A DNA stretch of 17,319 nucleotides, taken from contig CACXFP010000210.1 of the NCBI GenBank assembly GCA_902766985.1, forward strand, positions 1 to 17,319, written 5' to 3'. Position numbers and translations under genes: made by a program. The notes below the pieces were generated by a model. The model saw only the letters and a program-made list of their open reading frames with translations. It had not been told where the DNA came from and ran no database searches. The stretch comes from an uncultured Bacteroidia bacterium. Lineage in GTDB: Bacteria > Bacteroidota > Bacteroidia > Bacteroidales > UBA932. Below are positions 7,947 through 15,478 of the stretch, piece by piece; the stretch's first letter is position 1; each line of letters opens with the position of its first letter.

Positions 7947-7960
7947 TGCAAACGTTTATT
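7947..7960. promoter_or_regulatory. AAACGTTT-centred palindrome, possible LacI-family-type operator
   Basis: TGCAAACGTTTATT contains the perfect 8-bp palindrome AAACGTTT (7950-7957) with a central CG, the pattern typical of operators of LacI/GalR-type sugar regulators. It overlaps the position where the -33 element of the downstream promoter should lie (TTTA at 7955-7958). The flanks are not symmetrical beyond the 8 bp, so this is a suggestion only. Confidence 0.3.
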
Positions 7961-7965
7961 TTTCT

Positions 7966-8006
7966 TGGAGATTGGTTATATTTGTAAATGAACTGACCAA
8001 TCTCCA
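7966..8006. repeat. 11-bp perfect inverted repeat flanking the -7 element of the glycan operon
   Basis: TGGAGATTGGT (7966-7976) and ACCAATCTCCA (7996-8006) are perfect reverse complements separated by 19 nt. The -7 element TATATTTG sits immediately inside the left arm. The right arm ends on the first base of the ATG at 8006. A transcript from this promoter would contain only the right arm, so a DNA-level operator bound by a dimer fits better than an RNA hairpin. Confidence 0.6.
7977..7984 (+). promoter_or_regulatory. -7 element of the glycoside hydrolase operon promoter
   Basis: TATATTTG is an exact match to TAnnTTTG, 21 nt before ATG 8006. The -33 region shows only TTTA (7955-7958), 18 nt upstream, embedded in an AAACGTTT palindrome. 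A weak -33 box together with two dyads suggests a regulated promoter. Confidence 0.6.
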
Positions 8007-10297
8007 TGAAAATAATGAAACGTATTCTTTTTTGCATCGCCGCTCTTGCGGTTTCCATCATCCCTGTCTTTGGAGGAGAGGACCCTGATAATGACAGATG
8101 CGACCCGAATCTCACCGCTTACGGAGGATACGGCTATCTGGTTGAAAATACTTCCAAGGCCGCCGTATGGTGGGCTGAAGGGGCATACAAGGTCCTTAAG
8201 GATACACCCCTTCCTTCATCCAGGTCCAAAGGGATAAGAGTCTCCTCCGCAAGGAACGAGTCAGAATCATTCATCGTTGTCGTGAATCCAAAATCGGATC
8301 TCTGGGACGTGAAAGTGGATATCGCCCCCTGGAAGGGAGGTGCGGGCGAGCCTTTCGGAGAGAAAATCCGCAAGGTTGAGTATGTCAATGTTACCATGCC
8401 CACCGATTACCGCGGATGGAGAGGAGAGTGGCCGGATCCGCTGCCTTTGTATGAATCCCCCCAGACCCTCGGAGCGGGGGAGAACCACTCTTTCTGGATT
8501 ACTATCAAGACCCCTGAGGGCAAGCCGGCAGGAACCTATACTTCCACCCTTACCCTTTCAGACAGTAACGGATGGAGGGTGGAGATTCCCATTTCCCTGA
8601 AAGTCTGGGATTTCACCCTGCCGAAAACCCCTTCCGTGCGTTCCAGTTTCGGACTTTGGGGCCATATCTATACCTACGACAACCTGACCACCCCCGAGCA
8701 AAAGGAGGAAGGTTTCAACAATTACATGAAGTCTTTTGCGGAACACCGGATTTCTCCCACCTATCCCATGGAGCGTCATCCTGTCAAACATACGGTGCAT
8801 GGGGTGAACTGGGAACGGGGCAATTTCGATTCCTCTACCAAGGTTGAAGGAAAATATTCGTATGTCGTCAGTGACAACTCATATTCCGCCGGCGTGGAGG
8901 CTGTGTATAAACCTGGACTGGTCCCCGTAACGGCCGGGAGGAAGTACACGTTGTCCTTCTTCGCACGCAGCGACAAGGAAAACATTGCCAATGTGATAGT
9001 CGAGTTTTACGACAAGGATGGAAAACTCCTGCCCTTCAGGAATTCTTTCCTTGAGTTCAAAGCGCTTCCGACGTGGGAGAAACACACCCTGGATGTCGAT
9101 GCGTACGATGATTCCGCCGCTTATGCCAAGATCCGCCTGCTGGCAGCCAATAACATAGGACTCGGGGAAGCCGTCGGCAAGACCTGGTATGACGACGTCC
9201 GCCTGGTGGATGACACGACAGGGGAGAACATATTCCCCGACGGGAATTTTGAAGTCAATCTGGACGATATCGGGGTCACCCTTGACTTCACGGACTTTTC
9301 CGCGGCGGCGAAGTATTATTTCGATGAATTGGGATTCAATGCTTTCCATATCAGCCTGATGGGGCTCGGAGGGGGAAATTTCCATTCGAGGAACTATGGC
9401 TCTTTCGCCGGTTTCCCCAGCGGCTCTCCAGAGTACGAGAAACTGATGGGGCAGTACCTGGTCCAGATGGAAGAAGGCCTGCGGGAGTGCGGTATGCTGG
9501 ACAAGGGCTACGTGTACTGGTTCGATGAACCGGGAAGCAAGGAAGATTATGACTTCGTCCGCCGCACGCATGAGATGATGAGGCGTCTTGCCCCCGGAAT
9601 CCATACCTTCATTACGGAACACAAGAAAGAGTTCGACATCTCGGACGTTACCGACATCAGCTGCTCGGTCTGGCCCGTTGACCTTGAAAAGGTGGCAATG
9701 GTCAACTCCCGAGAGGGAAACGAGTTCTGGAGCTACCTTTGCACCGGACCCAAATCACCTTACATCAACCTTTTCATAGACAGCGACGCCATCAACATGA
9801 GGCTCTGGCTCTGGGCATCGTATATGTACAGGCTCAAGGGTATCCTCATCTGGACGTCATCCTATTGGAATTCCCCGGAGGCCTCTCCTTCAGGCGTACT
9901 TCAGGATCCCTGGACCGAACCGATGAGTTTCACTACGAGTTACGGCACTGCAAACGGCGACCAGAGGCGCTGGGGCAACGGAGACGGCCGCCTGTTCTAT
10001 CCTCTGAACCGTCACCCGAACGAGGACAGGGAGACTGTATATCTCGGAGAACCGGTCCCTTCGCTGAGACTTGAGATCCTCAGGGACGGTGTGGACGATT
10101 ATGACTACCTGACCCTTTTGGAAGAGGCGATTGCAAAGGCGAAGAATCCGCGAAGCCCGCTCGTGAGGGAAGCCAGGTCGCTGCTGACCCTCCCCAAGGA
10201 TTATTACCAGGACGACAGGCATTTCTCCAAAGATCCCCGTTTCCTTATCCGGAGAAGGGAGAGGATTGCCGGACTTATCGAGAAATTAAGTAGATAA
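8006..10297 (+). CDS. GH123-type glycoside hydrolase (DUF4091 catalytic domain) with inserted jelly-roll module
   Basis: Exported 763-residue protein; signal peptide MKRILFCIAALAVSIIPVFGG, no lipobox, so periplasmic or beyond. Layout: N-terminal beta-sandwich (about 30-208) ending in ISLKVWDFTLPKTP; start of a TIM barrel (SVRSSFGLWG, from 210); an inserted CBM4/9-like jelly-roll (about 257-425, ending TWYDDVRLVDDTTGE...FPDGNFE); barrel resumed at about 430 (YYFDELGFNAFHISLMG); catalytic motif YVYWFDEPG with Asp507-Glu508. In characterised GH123 enzymes an adjacent Asp-Glu pair acts by substrate assistance through the 2-acetamido group of beta-GalNAc, so exo-beta-N-acetylgalactosaminidase activity is the leading guess. 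DUF4091 proteins are diverse and many are uncharacterised. The C-terminal part has WTSSYWNSP, RRWGNGDGRLFYP and RLEILRDGVDDYDYL, typical of this family. ATG 8015 (MKRILF) is an equally plausible start and would leave the inverted repeat untranslated. First gene of the four-gene run; the next starts 4 nt after its stop. Confidence 0.85.
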   Translation: MKIMKRILFCIAALAVSIIPVFGGEDPDNDRCDPNLTAYGGYGYLVENTSKAAVWWAEGAYKVLKDTPLPSSRSKGIRVSSARNESESFIVVVNPKSDLWDVKVDIAPWKGGAGEPFGEKIRKVEYVNVTMPTDYRGWRGEWPDPLPLYESPQTLGAGENHSFWITIKTPEGKPAGTYTSTLTLSDSNGWRVEIPISLKVWDFTLPKTPSVRSSFGLWGHIYTYDNLTTPEQKEEGFNNYMKSFAEHRISPTYPMERHPVKHTVHGVNWERGNFDSSTKVEGKYSYVVSDNSYSAGVEAVYKPGLVPVTAGRKYTLSFFARSDKENIANVIVEFYDKDGKLLPFRNSFLEFKALPTWEKHTLDVDAYDDSAAYAKIRLLAANNIGLGEAVGKTWYDDVRLVDDTTGENIFPDGNFEVNLDDIGVTLDFTDFSAAAKYYFDELGFNAFHISLMGLGGGNFHSRNYGSFAGFPSGSPEYEKLMGQYLVQMEEGLRECGMLDKGYVYWFDEPGSKEDYDFVRRTHEMMRRLAPGIHTFITEHKKEFDISDVTDISCSVWPVDLEKVAMVNSREGNEFWSYLCTGPKSPYINLFIDSDAINMRLWLWASYMYRLKGILIWTSSYWNSPEASPSGVLQDPWTEPMSFTTSYGTANGDQRRWGNGDGRLFYPLNRHPNEDRETVYLGEPVPSLRLEILRDGVDDYDYLTLLEEAIAKAKNPRSPLVREARSLLTLPKDYYQDDRHFSKDPRFLIRRRERIAGLIEKLSR

Positions 10298-10301
10298 TGC
10301 A

Positions 10302-13220
10302 ATGAAAATCAGGAATTTGTTTTTGTCTTTAGCGGTTGGCGCCTCCCTTTTGGCTGGCATCAGGGCGGCAGGCCAGACCATCACCGTGAGGGATACCGTA
10401 TACACCACCTACCCATATTCCGACCCGGATCCGGCCCCGTTCGGCGGCAGGATATATCCGTATTTCCGCTATGATGGCTATTCGGCGAAAAGCACCCGGG
10501 AGCACTGGCAGGAAGTGATATTGGAAAACGAATTCCTCAGGGTCAGGATACTACCGGCCCTCGGTGGAAAAGTCTGGTCGGTGTATGACAAGGTCGCCGG
10601 CAACGAGATGTTCTATGACAACGATGCAGTGAAATTCAGGGACATCGCTTTGCGCGGACCCTGGACAAGCGGAGGCATAGAATTCAACTATGGGATAATC
10701 GGTCACGCTCCTTCCTGCTCCTCTCCGGTGGACTGGAAGACCGTGAAGAAGGATGACGGGACGGTAAGCTGCTATATCGGTGTGCTGGACCTGCTCACAA
10801 GGACGCACTGGACCGTGGAAATCAGCCTGCCCGCAGGAAAGGACTGGCTCTTGACCAGGACTTTCTGGCACAATTCCACCGGGAAATTCCAACCCTATTA
10901 TACATGGACCACAGCAGGGCTCGGAACCTCTGAGGATTTGAGGCTTATCTATCCTTCCTCATATTCCGTGAGTCATCATGGAACTATAGATCCTTATCCC
11001 ATAGATCCTTACGGCAATGATATGAGGGTATATGCCCAGCAGGTGACCCCCGGGGCGAAATCATTCCATCCCGCCGGTTCCCATAAAGGTTTCTTCGGGG
11101 CCTGGTGGAAGGGGAACGACAACGGCATGATGCACCTGGCCGACAGGGACCAGAAACTTGGAAGGAAGTATTTCTGCTGGGCTCCAGGGGATGAAGGGAA
11201 GATGTGGGAGGAGCTCCTGACCGACAACCTGCCCCAGTATGTTGAGCTTCAGGCCGGAAGACTTTTCAACCAGAACGATAACGACAGTAATTTCACCCCT
11301 TACAGGCAGTTTTTCTTCACTCCTTTCGGAACAGATGAATACAGCGAGTACTGGATTCCCTTCTCCGGCACGAAGGGGGTGGGGGACGTTACCCTTCAGT
11401 GCGTGGCTAACGTAGTCGAAGAGGAAGGAGGATGGAGCCTGCATATATATCCCCTTCAGAGGATGAGGGGCCTCCTTTGTGCCCTGGACGCAGAAGGGAA
11501 GGAGATTTCTTCGTGGAATGTCGACCTGGGCCCCGCGGAACTGCTGGAGAGGAATGTCGGGTTCGCTCCTTCCAAACTGACACTTGACGGAAAGACTTTG
11601 TGGACACTCGACCAGGAGATCCTCGACAGGCCGAACTCCCTGCCTGAAGGCTATGACCACAATTCGGCTTCAGGCTCCTTCCTGCTGGGCTCTTCATACG
11701 CCGGACAGAGGGAGTATTCCATTGCCGAAAAATACGCTGACCGGGCTCTCGAGGCCGATCCCAACTATGTACAGGCTTTGGATCTCAAGGCAATGCTCCT
11801 TCTGAACAAGGGGGATTGGCAGGGGGCCTTCGACTATGGCAACAGGGCTCTATCCATTGACCAGTACGATGCCCGGGCCAACTATATCTCCGGCCTGGCG
11901 GCGGTTGAACTCGGTAAGAAGGCTGACGCCCTGGACAGGTTCGAGATAGCGGCCATCACCTCCGAACTCCGCAGCGCCGCGCAAGTGCAGCTCAGCCGTA
12001 TCCATTTCGTTTCCGGGGAACTGGAGAAGGCTATGGGATATGCTGAGAGGAGCATAAGGGGCAACATGCTCAATGTCACCGGAATCGAGATGGGGTATCT
12101 CTGTGCAAGGGAGGCCGGCGAGGCGGGAAAGATGCAGCTTGACCTGTATCTGAAAGAGATAGAGGCAATGGATCCGCTCTGCCATTTCCCGGATTTTGCG
12201 AGATTCCTTTCCGGAGAGATTCCGGCGGAAGAGCTCTCTTCCGGCATACGCCAGGAGATGAAGGTTCAGGAGTATATCGAGAATGCTCTCTTCTTCGAGA
12301 GTCTGGGACTGCGTGATGATGCGGTCAGGATCCTCCAGGCCTGTCCCGGACGGAATGCCCTTACCGACCTCTGGATTGCTTATCTGAAAGAAGATAAAGC
12401 CATGATACCGTCGGCCGAGAGGGCAGGGCTCGATTTCGTTTTCCCCTTCCGTACCGAGAGCCTGAAACCGCTTTCCTGGGCTGTGGAGAATGGGGGAGGA
12501 TGGCAGAGCCGGTACCTCCTTTCCGCTCTTCTGTCCAGCCTGGGTCGCAGCCGTGAGGCTTTCGACCTTATAAAGGACATTGAAGACTGCGGATATGCCC
12601 CCTTCCATATCCTGCGTTCCAGGATCGGGGGTGGCCTCGAGGATATGAAAAAGGCTGTGGCAGAGGACCCTTCCCAGTGGAGGTACGGCCGTGATGTGGC
12701 GGAAACCTTGCTCCGCCAGGGTGATGCTTCCGGAGCGGCGAAGGCTATCGCTCCGTATTATCTCAGGGATAAAGAAAACTTCCACGCAGGTTACCTTTAT
12801 GCCGAAGCCCTTGCTGCCGACGCGAAATGGGCGGAGGCCGACAAGGTGCTGAAGGACATAGTGATCCTTCCTTACGAAGGTCAGGGAAATTCCCACAGGC
12901 TCTACCGTCGGGTAAAGCTCCGTCTGGCCGCCCTGGCATTGGATGCCGGAAAAGTCTCCAGAGCTTCCAGGTTCGTGGAAGAATCCAGGCTATGGCCGCA
13001 TAATCTAGGTGTCGGCAGGCCTGTGGATGCAAATGAGGATGCTGAAAACTGGATGGCTGCCGTGATCGCCGCCCGAAAGGGGGACAAGGCGGCTGCCGGT
13101 ACCCTCCTGGGAAAGATTCAGGAAGGGAAGGCCGTCTGGCAGGAAGCCTTCAACGAGGCAGCCTCCGGAAAGAAAGTATCTGCCTGTTCCATCCTTGACA
13201 AATATGACCTTGGAATATAG
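10302..13220 (+). CDS. DUF5107 domain protein with C-terminal TPR array
   Basis: Exported 972-residue protein of unknown activity; signal peptide MKIRNLFLSLAVGASLLAGIRAAG with probable cleavage before QTITVRD. The N-terminal half matches the DUF5107 pattern, which resembles galactose-mutarotase-like beta sandwiches: LRVRILPALGGKVWSVYDK, GPWTSGGIEFNYGIIGHAPS (about 119-138; Glu127 and His135 stand out) and PVDW. From about residue 460 there are TPR-type helical repeats (REYSIAEKYADRALEADPNY; GDWQGAFDYGNRALSIDQYDA; LGKKADALDRFEIAA; SGELEKAMGYAERSI), continuing in degenerate form to about 950. The motif WPHNLGVGRP (898-907) near the C terminus is, as far as I recall, conserved in this type of protein. 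Spacing of 4 nt and 15 nt to its neighbours makes co-expression with the GH123 and GH92 genes very likely. Function inferred from context: carbohydrate binding, epimerisation or hydrolysis of a shared glycan substrate. Confidence 0.82.
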   Translation: MKIRNLFLSLAVGASLLAGIRAAGQTITVRDTVYTTYPYSDPDPAPFGGRIYPYFRYDGYSAKSTREHWQEVILENEFLRVRILPALGGKVWSVYDKVAGNEMFYDNDAVKFRDIALRGPWTSGGIEFNYGIIGHAPSCSSPVDWKTVKKDDGTVSCYIGVLDLLTRTHWTVEISLPAGKDWLLTRTFWHNSTGKFQPYYTWTTAGLGTSEDLRLIYPSSYSVSHHGTIDPYPIDPYGNDMRVYAQQVTPGAKSFHPAGSHKGFFGAWWKGNDNGMMHLADRDQKLGRKYFCWAPGDEGKMWEELLTDNLPQYVELQAGRLFNQNDNDSNFTPYRQFFFTPFGTDEYSEYWIPFSGTKGVGDVTLQCVANVVEEEGGWSLHIYPLQRMRGLLCALDAEGKEISSWNVDLGPAELLERNVGFAPSKLTLDGKTLWTLDQEILDRPNSLPEGYDHNSASGSFLLGSSYAGQREYSIAEKYADRALEADPNYVQALDLKAMLLLNKGDWQGAFDYGNRALSIDQYDARANYISGLAAVELGKKADALDRFEIAAITSELRSAAQVQLSRIHFVSGELEKAMGYAERSIRGNMLNVTGIEMGYLCAREAGEAGKMQLDLYLKEIEAMDPLCHFPDFARFLSGEIPAEELSSGIRQEMKVQEYIENALFFESLGLRDDAVRILQACPGRNALTDLWIAYLKEDKAMIPSAERAGLDFVFPFRTESLKPLSWAVENGGGWQSRYLLSALLSSLGRSREAFDLIKDIEDCGYAPFHILRSRIGGGLEDMKKAVAEDPSQWRYGRDVAETLLRQGDASGAAKAIAPYYLRDKENFHAGYLYAEALAADAKWAEADKVLKDIVILPYEGQGNSHRLYRRVKLRLAALALDAGKVSRASRFVEESRLWPHNLGVGRPVDANEDAENWMAAVIAARKGDKAAAGTLLGKIQEGKAVWQEAFNEAASGKKVSACSILDKYDLGI

Positions 13221-13235
13221 AAAAGTTGTAAGTAT

Positions 13236-15440
13236 ATGAAAATCAGAACAGCAGTATTACTCGTGGCCGCTTCCGCCCTGGCCTTTTCATGCGGCGGACG
13301 CAAGAGCCTCCTTCAGTACGCGGACCCGTTCGTAGGGACTGCATATACCGGACATACCTCACCCGCGGCCGCCTTCCCTTTCGGCAACATGCAGCCTGGG
13401 CCCCAGACCGGCAACCTCGACTGGGAGCACTGTTCGGGATACGTCTGTGAAGACACCCTTATGTGGGGGTTTACCCAGAATAAGATGAGCGGGACGGGAG
13501 TGGGGGACCTCGGAGACATCCTCATGATGCCTTTTGCCGGCACCCCGGAGCGCCCGGATTACAAGTGCGTGTTCGACAAGGCGTCGGAGAAGGCCTCTCC
13601 CGGTTTCTACGGGGTGAGCCTTCCCGGCAACAAGGCCCGGGCCGCCATGACCTGTTCCCCGCACGTCGCGATATACGAGTTTGCCTTCGATGCTCCTGGA
13701 GCGTCGCTGTATGTGGATTATCAGAATGCGATAGTCGCTACCGGCGGTTATGAAAGGTTTCAGGGGCGCGTGCTTTCCTCCGAATACAGGAAGGTCGATG
13801 ACAGGACTTTTGCAGGTGACATGAGGACCACGGGCTGGGAAGACAAGGGAGTGAACTATATCGAAAGGGACGTGCATTACGCGGTTGTCTTCGACCATCC
13901 TGTAGTTGAGGAGATAGACGTGAAGGACGATCCCTCCATGAAGGCTCCCCGCAGGGTTTACAAGTTCGACATCGCCCCCGGAGGGAAGCTTCTCGTCAAG
14001 GTGTCAATCTCGTCCGTCAGCAGCGAAAACGCCCTGGAAAACATAAACAGGGAAATGCCTGGCTGGGATTTCGGCGGAACCCTCGCCAAGGCGCAGGCTG
14101 CCTGGGAGGATGTGCTTGGAAGAATCTCGATTGAAGGAAGCGATTTCCAGAAAAGGAACTTCTACACATCGATGTATCATCTTTTCCTCCAGCCTAATGA
14201 CATCGCCGATGTTAACGGGCAGTACAGGGGGGCTGATGACGCTGTGGCCACCGCGAAGGACGGGAAGTACTATTCGACCCTTTCCCTCTGGGATACCTTC
14301 CGTGCGGCCCATCCCCTTTACACCATCGTGGCCCCGGAAATGGTGGCCCCGCTCGTAAATTCCATGCTCGAGCACTGCGATGCGCAGGGGTATCTTCCCA
14401 TCTGGCCCCTTTGGGGACAGGAAAGCTTTTGCATGATAGGCAATCACGGAGTCCCCGTAGTCGTGGAGGCCTGCCTCAAGAAATTCCCCGGAATCGACAG
14501 GGAAAGGGCCTATGAGGCCGTGAAGAAATCCCTTACCGTCAATCATAAGAATTCCGACTGGGACATCTACGACAAGTTTGGCTACTATCCCTTCGACCTC
14601 GTGAAGGTGGAGTCCGCGTCCAGGACGATGGAAACCGGCTATGACGACTACTGCGCGGCCCTCCTGGCGAAAGAGCTTGGCAAAGAAGATGATTATGAAT
14701 TTTTTATGGCGAGGTCGCACAACTACAGGAACCTTCTGGACCCCGAATCCCTCCTCATCAGGGGCCGTGATTCCGAGGGGAACTGGCGCACACCTTTCGA
14801 CAAGTTCCAGATTTCCCACGCCAGCACCCATGGAGGAGACTACACGGAAGGCAATGCCTGGCAGTACACCTTCCACATGCAGCAGGATTTCGACTGGATG
14901 GTCGGGGCCCTCGGCGGGGCCGACGCTTTCGCCACGAAGCTGGATTCCCTTTTTGTCCTTACAGACACATCTGAAGCAGAAGGGTTTACAGGTGATGTCA
15001 CGGGCCTTGTCGGCCAGTACGCCCATGGCAACGAGCCCAGCCATCACGTGATCTATTTCTATACGATGCTGGGAAAGCCGTGGAAGGCGGCGGAGCTGGT
15101 TCGCAAGGTGTTTGATGACTTCTACAAGCCCGTGCGTGACGGCCTCTGCGGCAACGACGACTGCGGCCAGATGAGCGCATGGTACATCTTCAGCGCCCTC
15201 GGTTTCTATCCCGTAAACACCGTCAGCGGGGAATTCGTCATCGGGGCCCCCCAGATTCCCCAGGCTGTCGTGAATCTGCCCGGAGGGAAGAAGTTCACCA
15301 TGAAGGCCCATGGGCTCAGCCCTGAAAATAAATATGTCAAGGGTGTCAGGATTAATGGGGAACCTGTAACAGATTGGTGTATAAGCTATGACGAGATAAT
15401 GTCCGGATGCACCCTCGAGTTCGAGATGGGAAAATTATAG
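13236..15440 (+). CDS. GH92 family alpha-mannosidase lipoprotein
   Basis: Calcium-dependent exo-alpha-mannosidase family acting by inversion, best known from Bacteroides degradation of host N-glycans and fungal mannans (alpha-1,2 most often; other linkages occur). The 734-residue length is normal. Lipoprotein-type signal: LAFSC with Cys19, a relaxed lipobox as is common in Bacteroidota. Hallmarks in order: LLQYADPFVGT (25-35), GHTSPAAAFPFGNMQPGP, FTQNKMSGTG, SLWDTFRAAHPL, LPIWPLWGQE, YTEGNAWQYTF (Glu538), HGNEPSHH (597-604) and GNDDCGQMSAW (639-649; Asp641, Asp642). These contain the conserved acidic and calcium-binding residues of the family; exact assignment of acid and base is my inference. 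Starts 15 nt after the DUF5107 stop, with no promoter between. Preferred linkage cannot be read from the sequence. Confidence 0.95.
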   Translation: MKIRTAVLLVAASALAFSCGGRKSLLQYADPFVGTAYTGHTSPAAAFPFGNMQPGPQTGNLDWEHCSGYVCEDTLMWGFTQNKMSGTGVGDLGDILMMPFAGTPERPDYKCVFDKASEKASPGFYGVSLPGNKARAAMTCSPHVAIYEFAFDAPGASLYVDYQNAIVATGGYERFQGRVLSSEYRKVDDRTFAGDMRTTGWEDKGVNYIERDVHYAVVFDHPVVEEIDVKDDPSMKAPRRVYKFDIAPGGKLLVKVSISSVSSENALENINREMPGWDFGGTLAKAQAAWEDVLGRISIEGSDFQKRNFYTSMYHLFLQPNDIADVNGQYRGADDAVATAKDGKYYSTLSLWDTFRAAHPLYTIVAPEMVAPLVNSMLEHCDAQGYLPIWPLWGQESFCMIGNHGVPVVVEACLKKFPGIDRERAYEAVKKSLTVNHKNSDWDIYDKFGYYPFDLVKVESASRTMETGYDDYCAALLAKELGKEDDYEFFMARSHNYRNLLDPESLLIRGRDSEGNWRTPFDKFQISHASTHGGDYTEGNAWQYTFHMQQDFDWMVGALGGADAFATKLDSLFVLTDTSEAEGFTGDVTGLVGQYAHGNEPSHHVIYFYTMLGKPWKAAELVRKVFDDFYKPVRDGLCGNDDCGQMSAWYIFSALGFYPVNTVSGEFVIGAPQIPQAVVNLPGGKKFTMKAHGLSPENKYVKGVRINGEPVTDWCISYDEIMSGCTLEFEMGKL

Positions 15441-15478
15441 AGGGCAGCGTAATTCTGTAATTTCAAAATAGATGACAC

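Noticed and set aside
11850..12896. 348-codon open frame on the minus strand
   Set aside because: Antisense to the TPR region of the DUF5107 protein; no domain, start context or promoter supports it.
14004..15311. 435-codon open frame on the minus strand
   Set aside because: It lies wholly antisense to the GH92 gene, which has unmistakable family motifs throughout. The translation resembles no protein family and reflects the third-position G/C bias of the real gene.
15441..15478. Internal promoter before the GH36 gene (TAATTCTG, 15451-15458)
   Set aside because: One mismatch to TAnnTTTG and no -33 box. In an AT-rich 38-nt gap such matches arise easily, so I did not list it as a feature.
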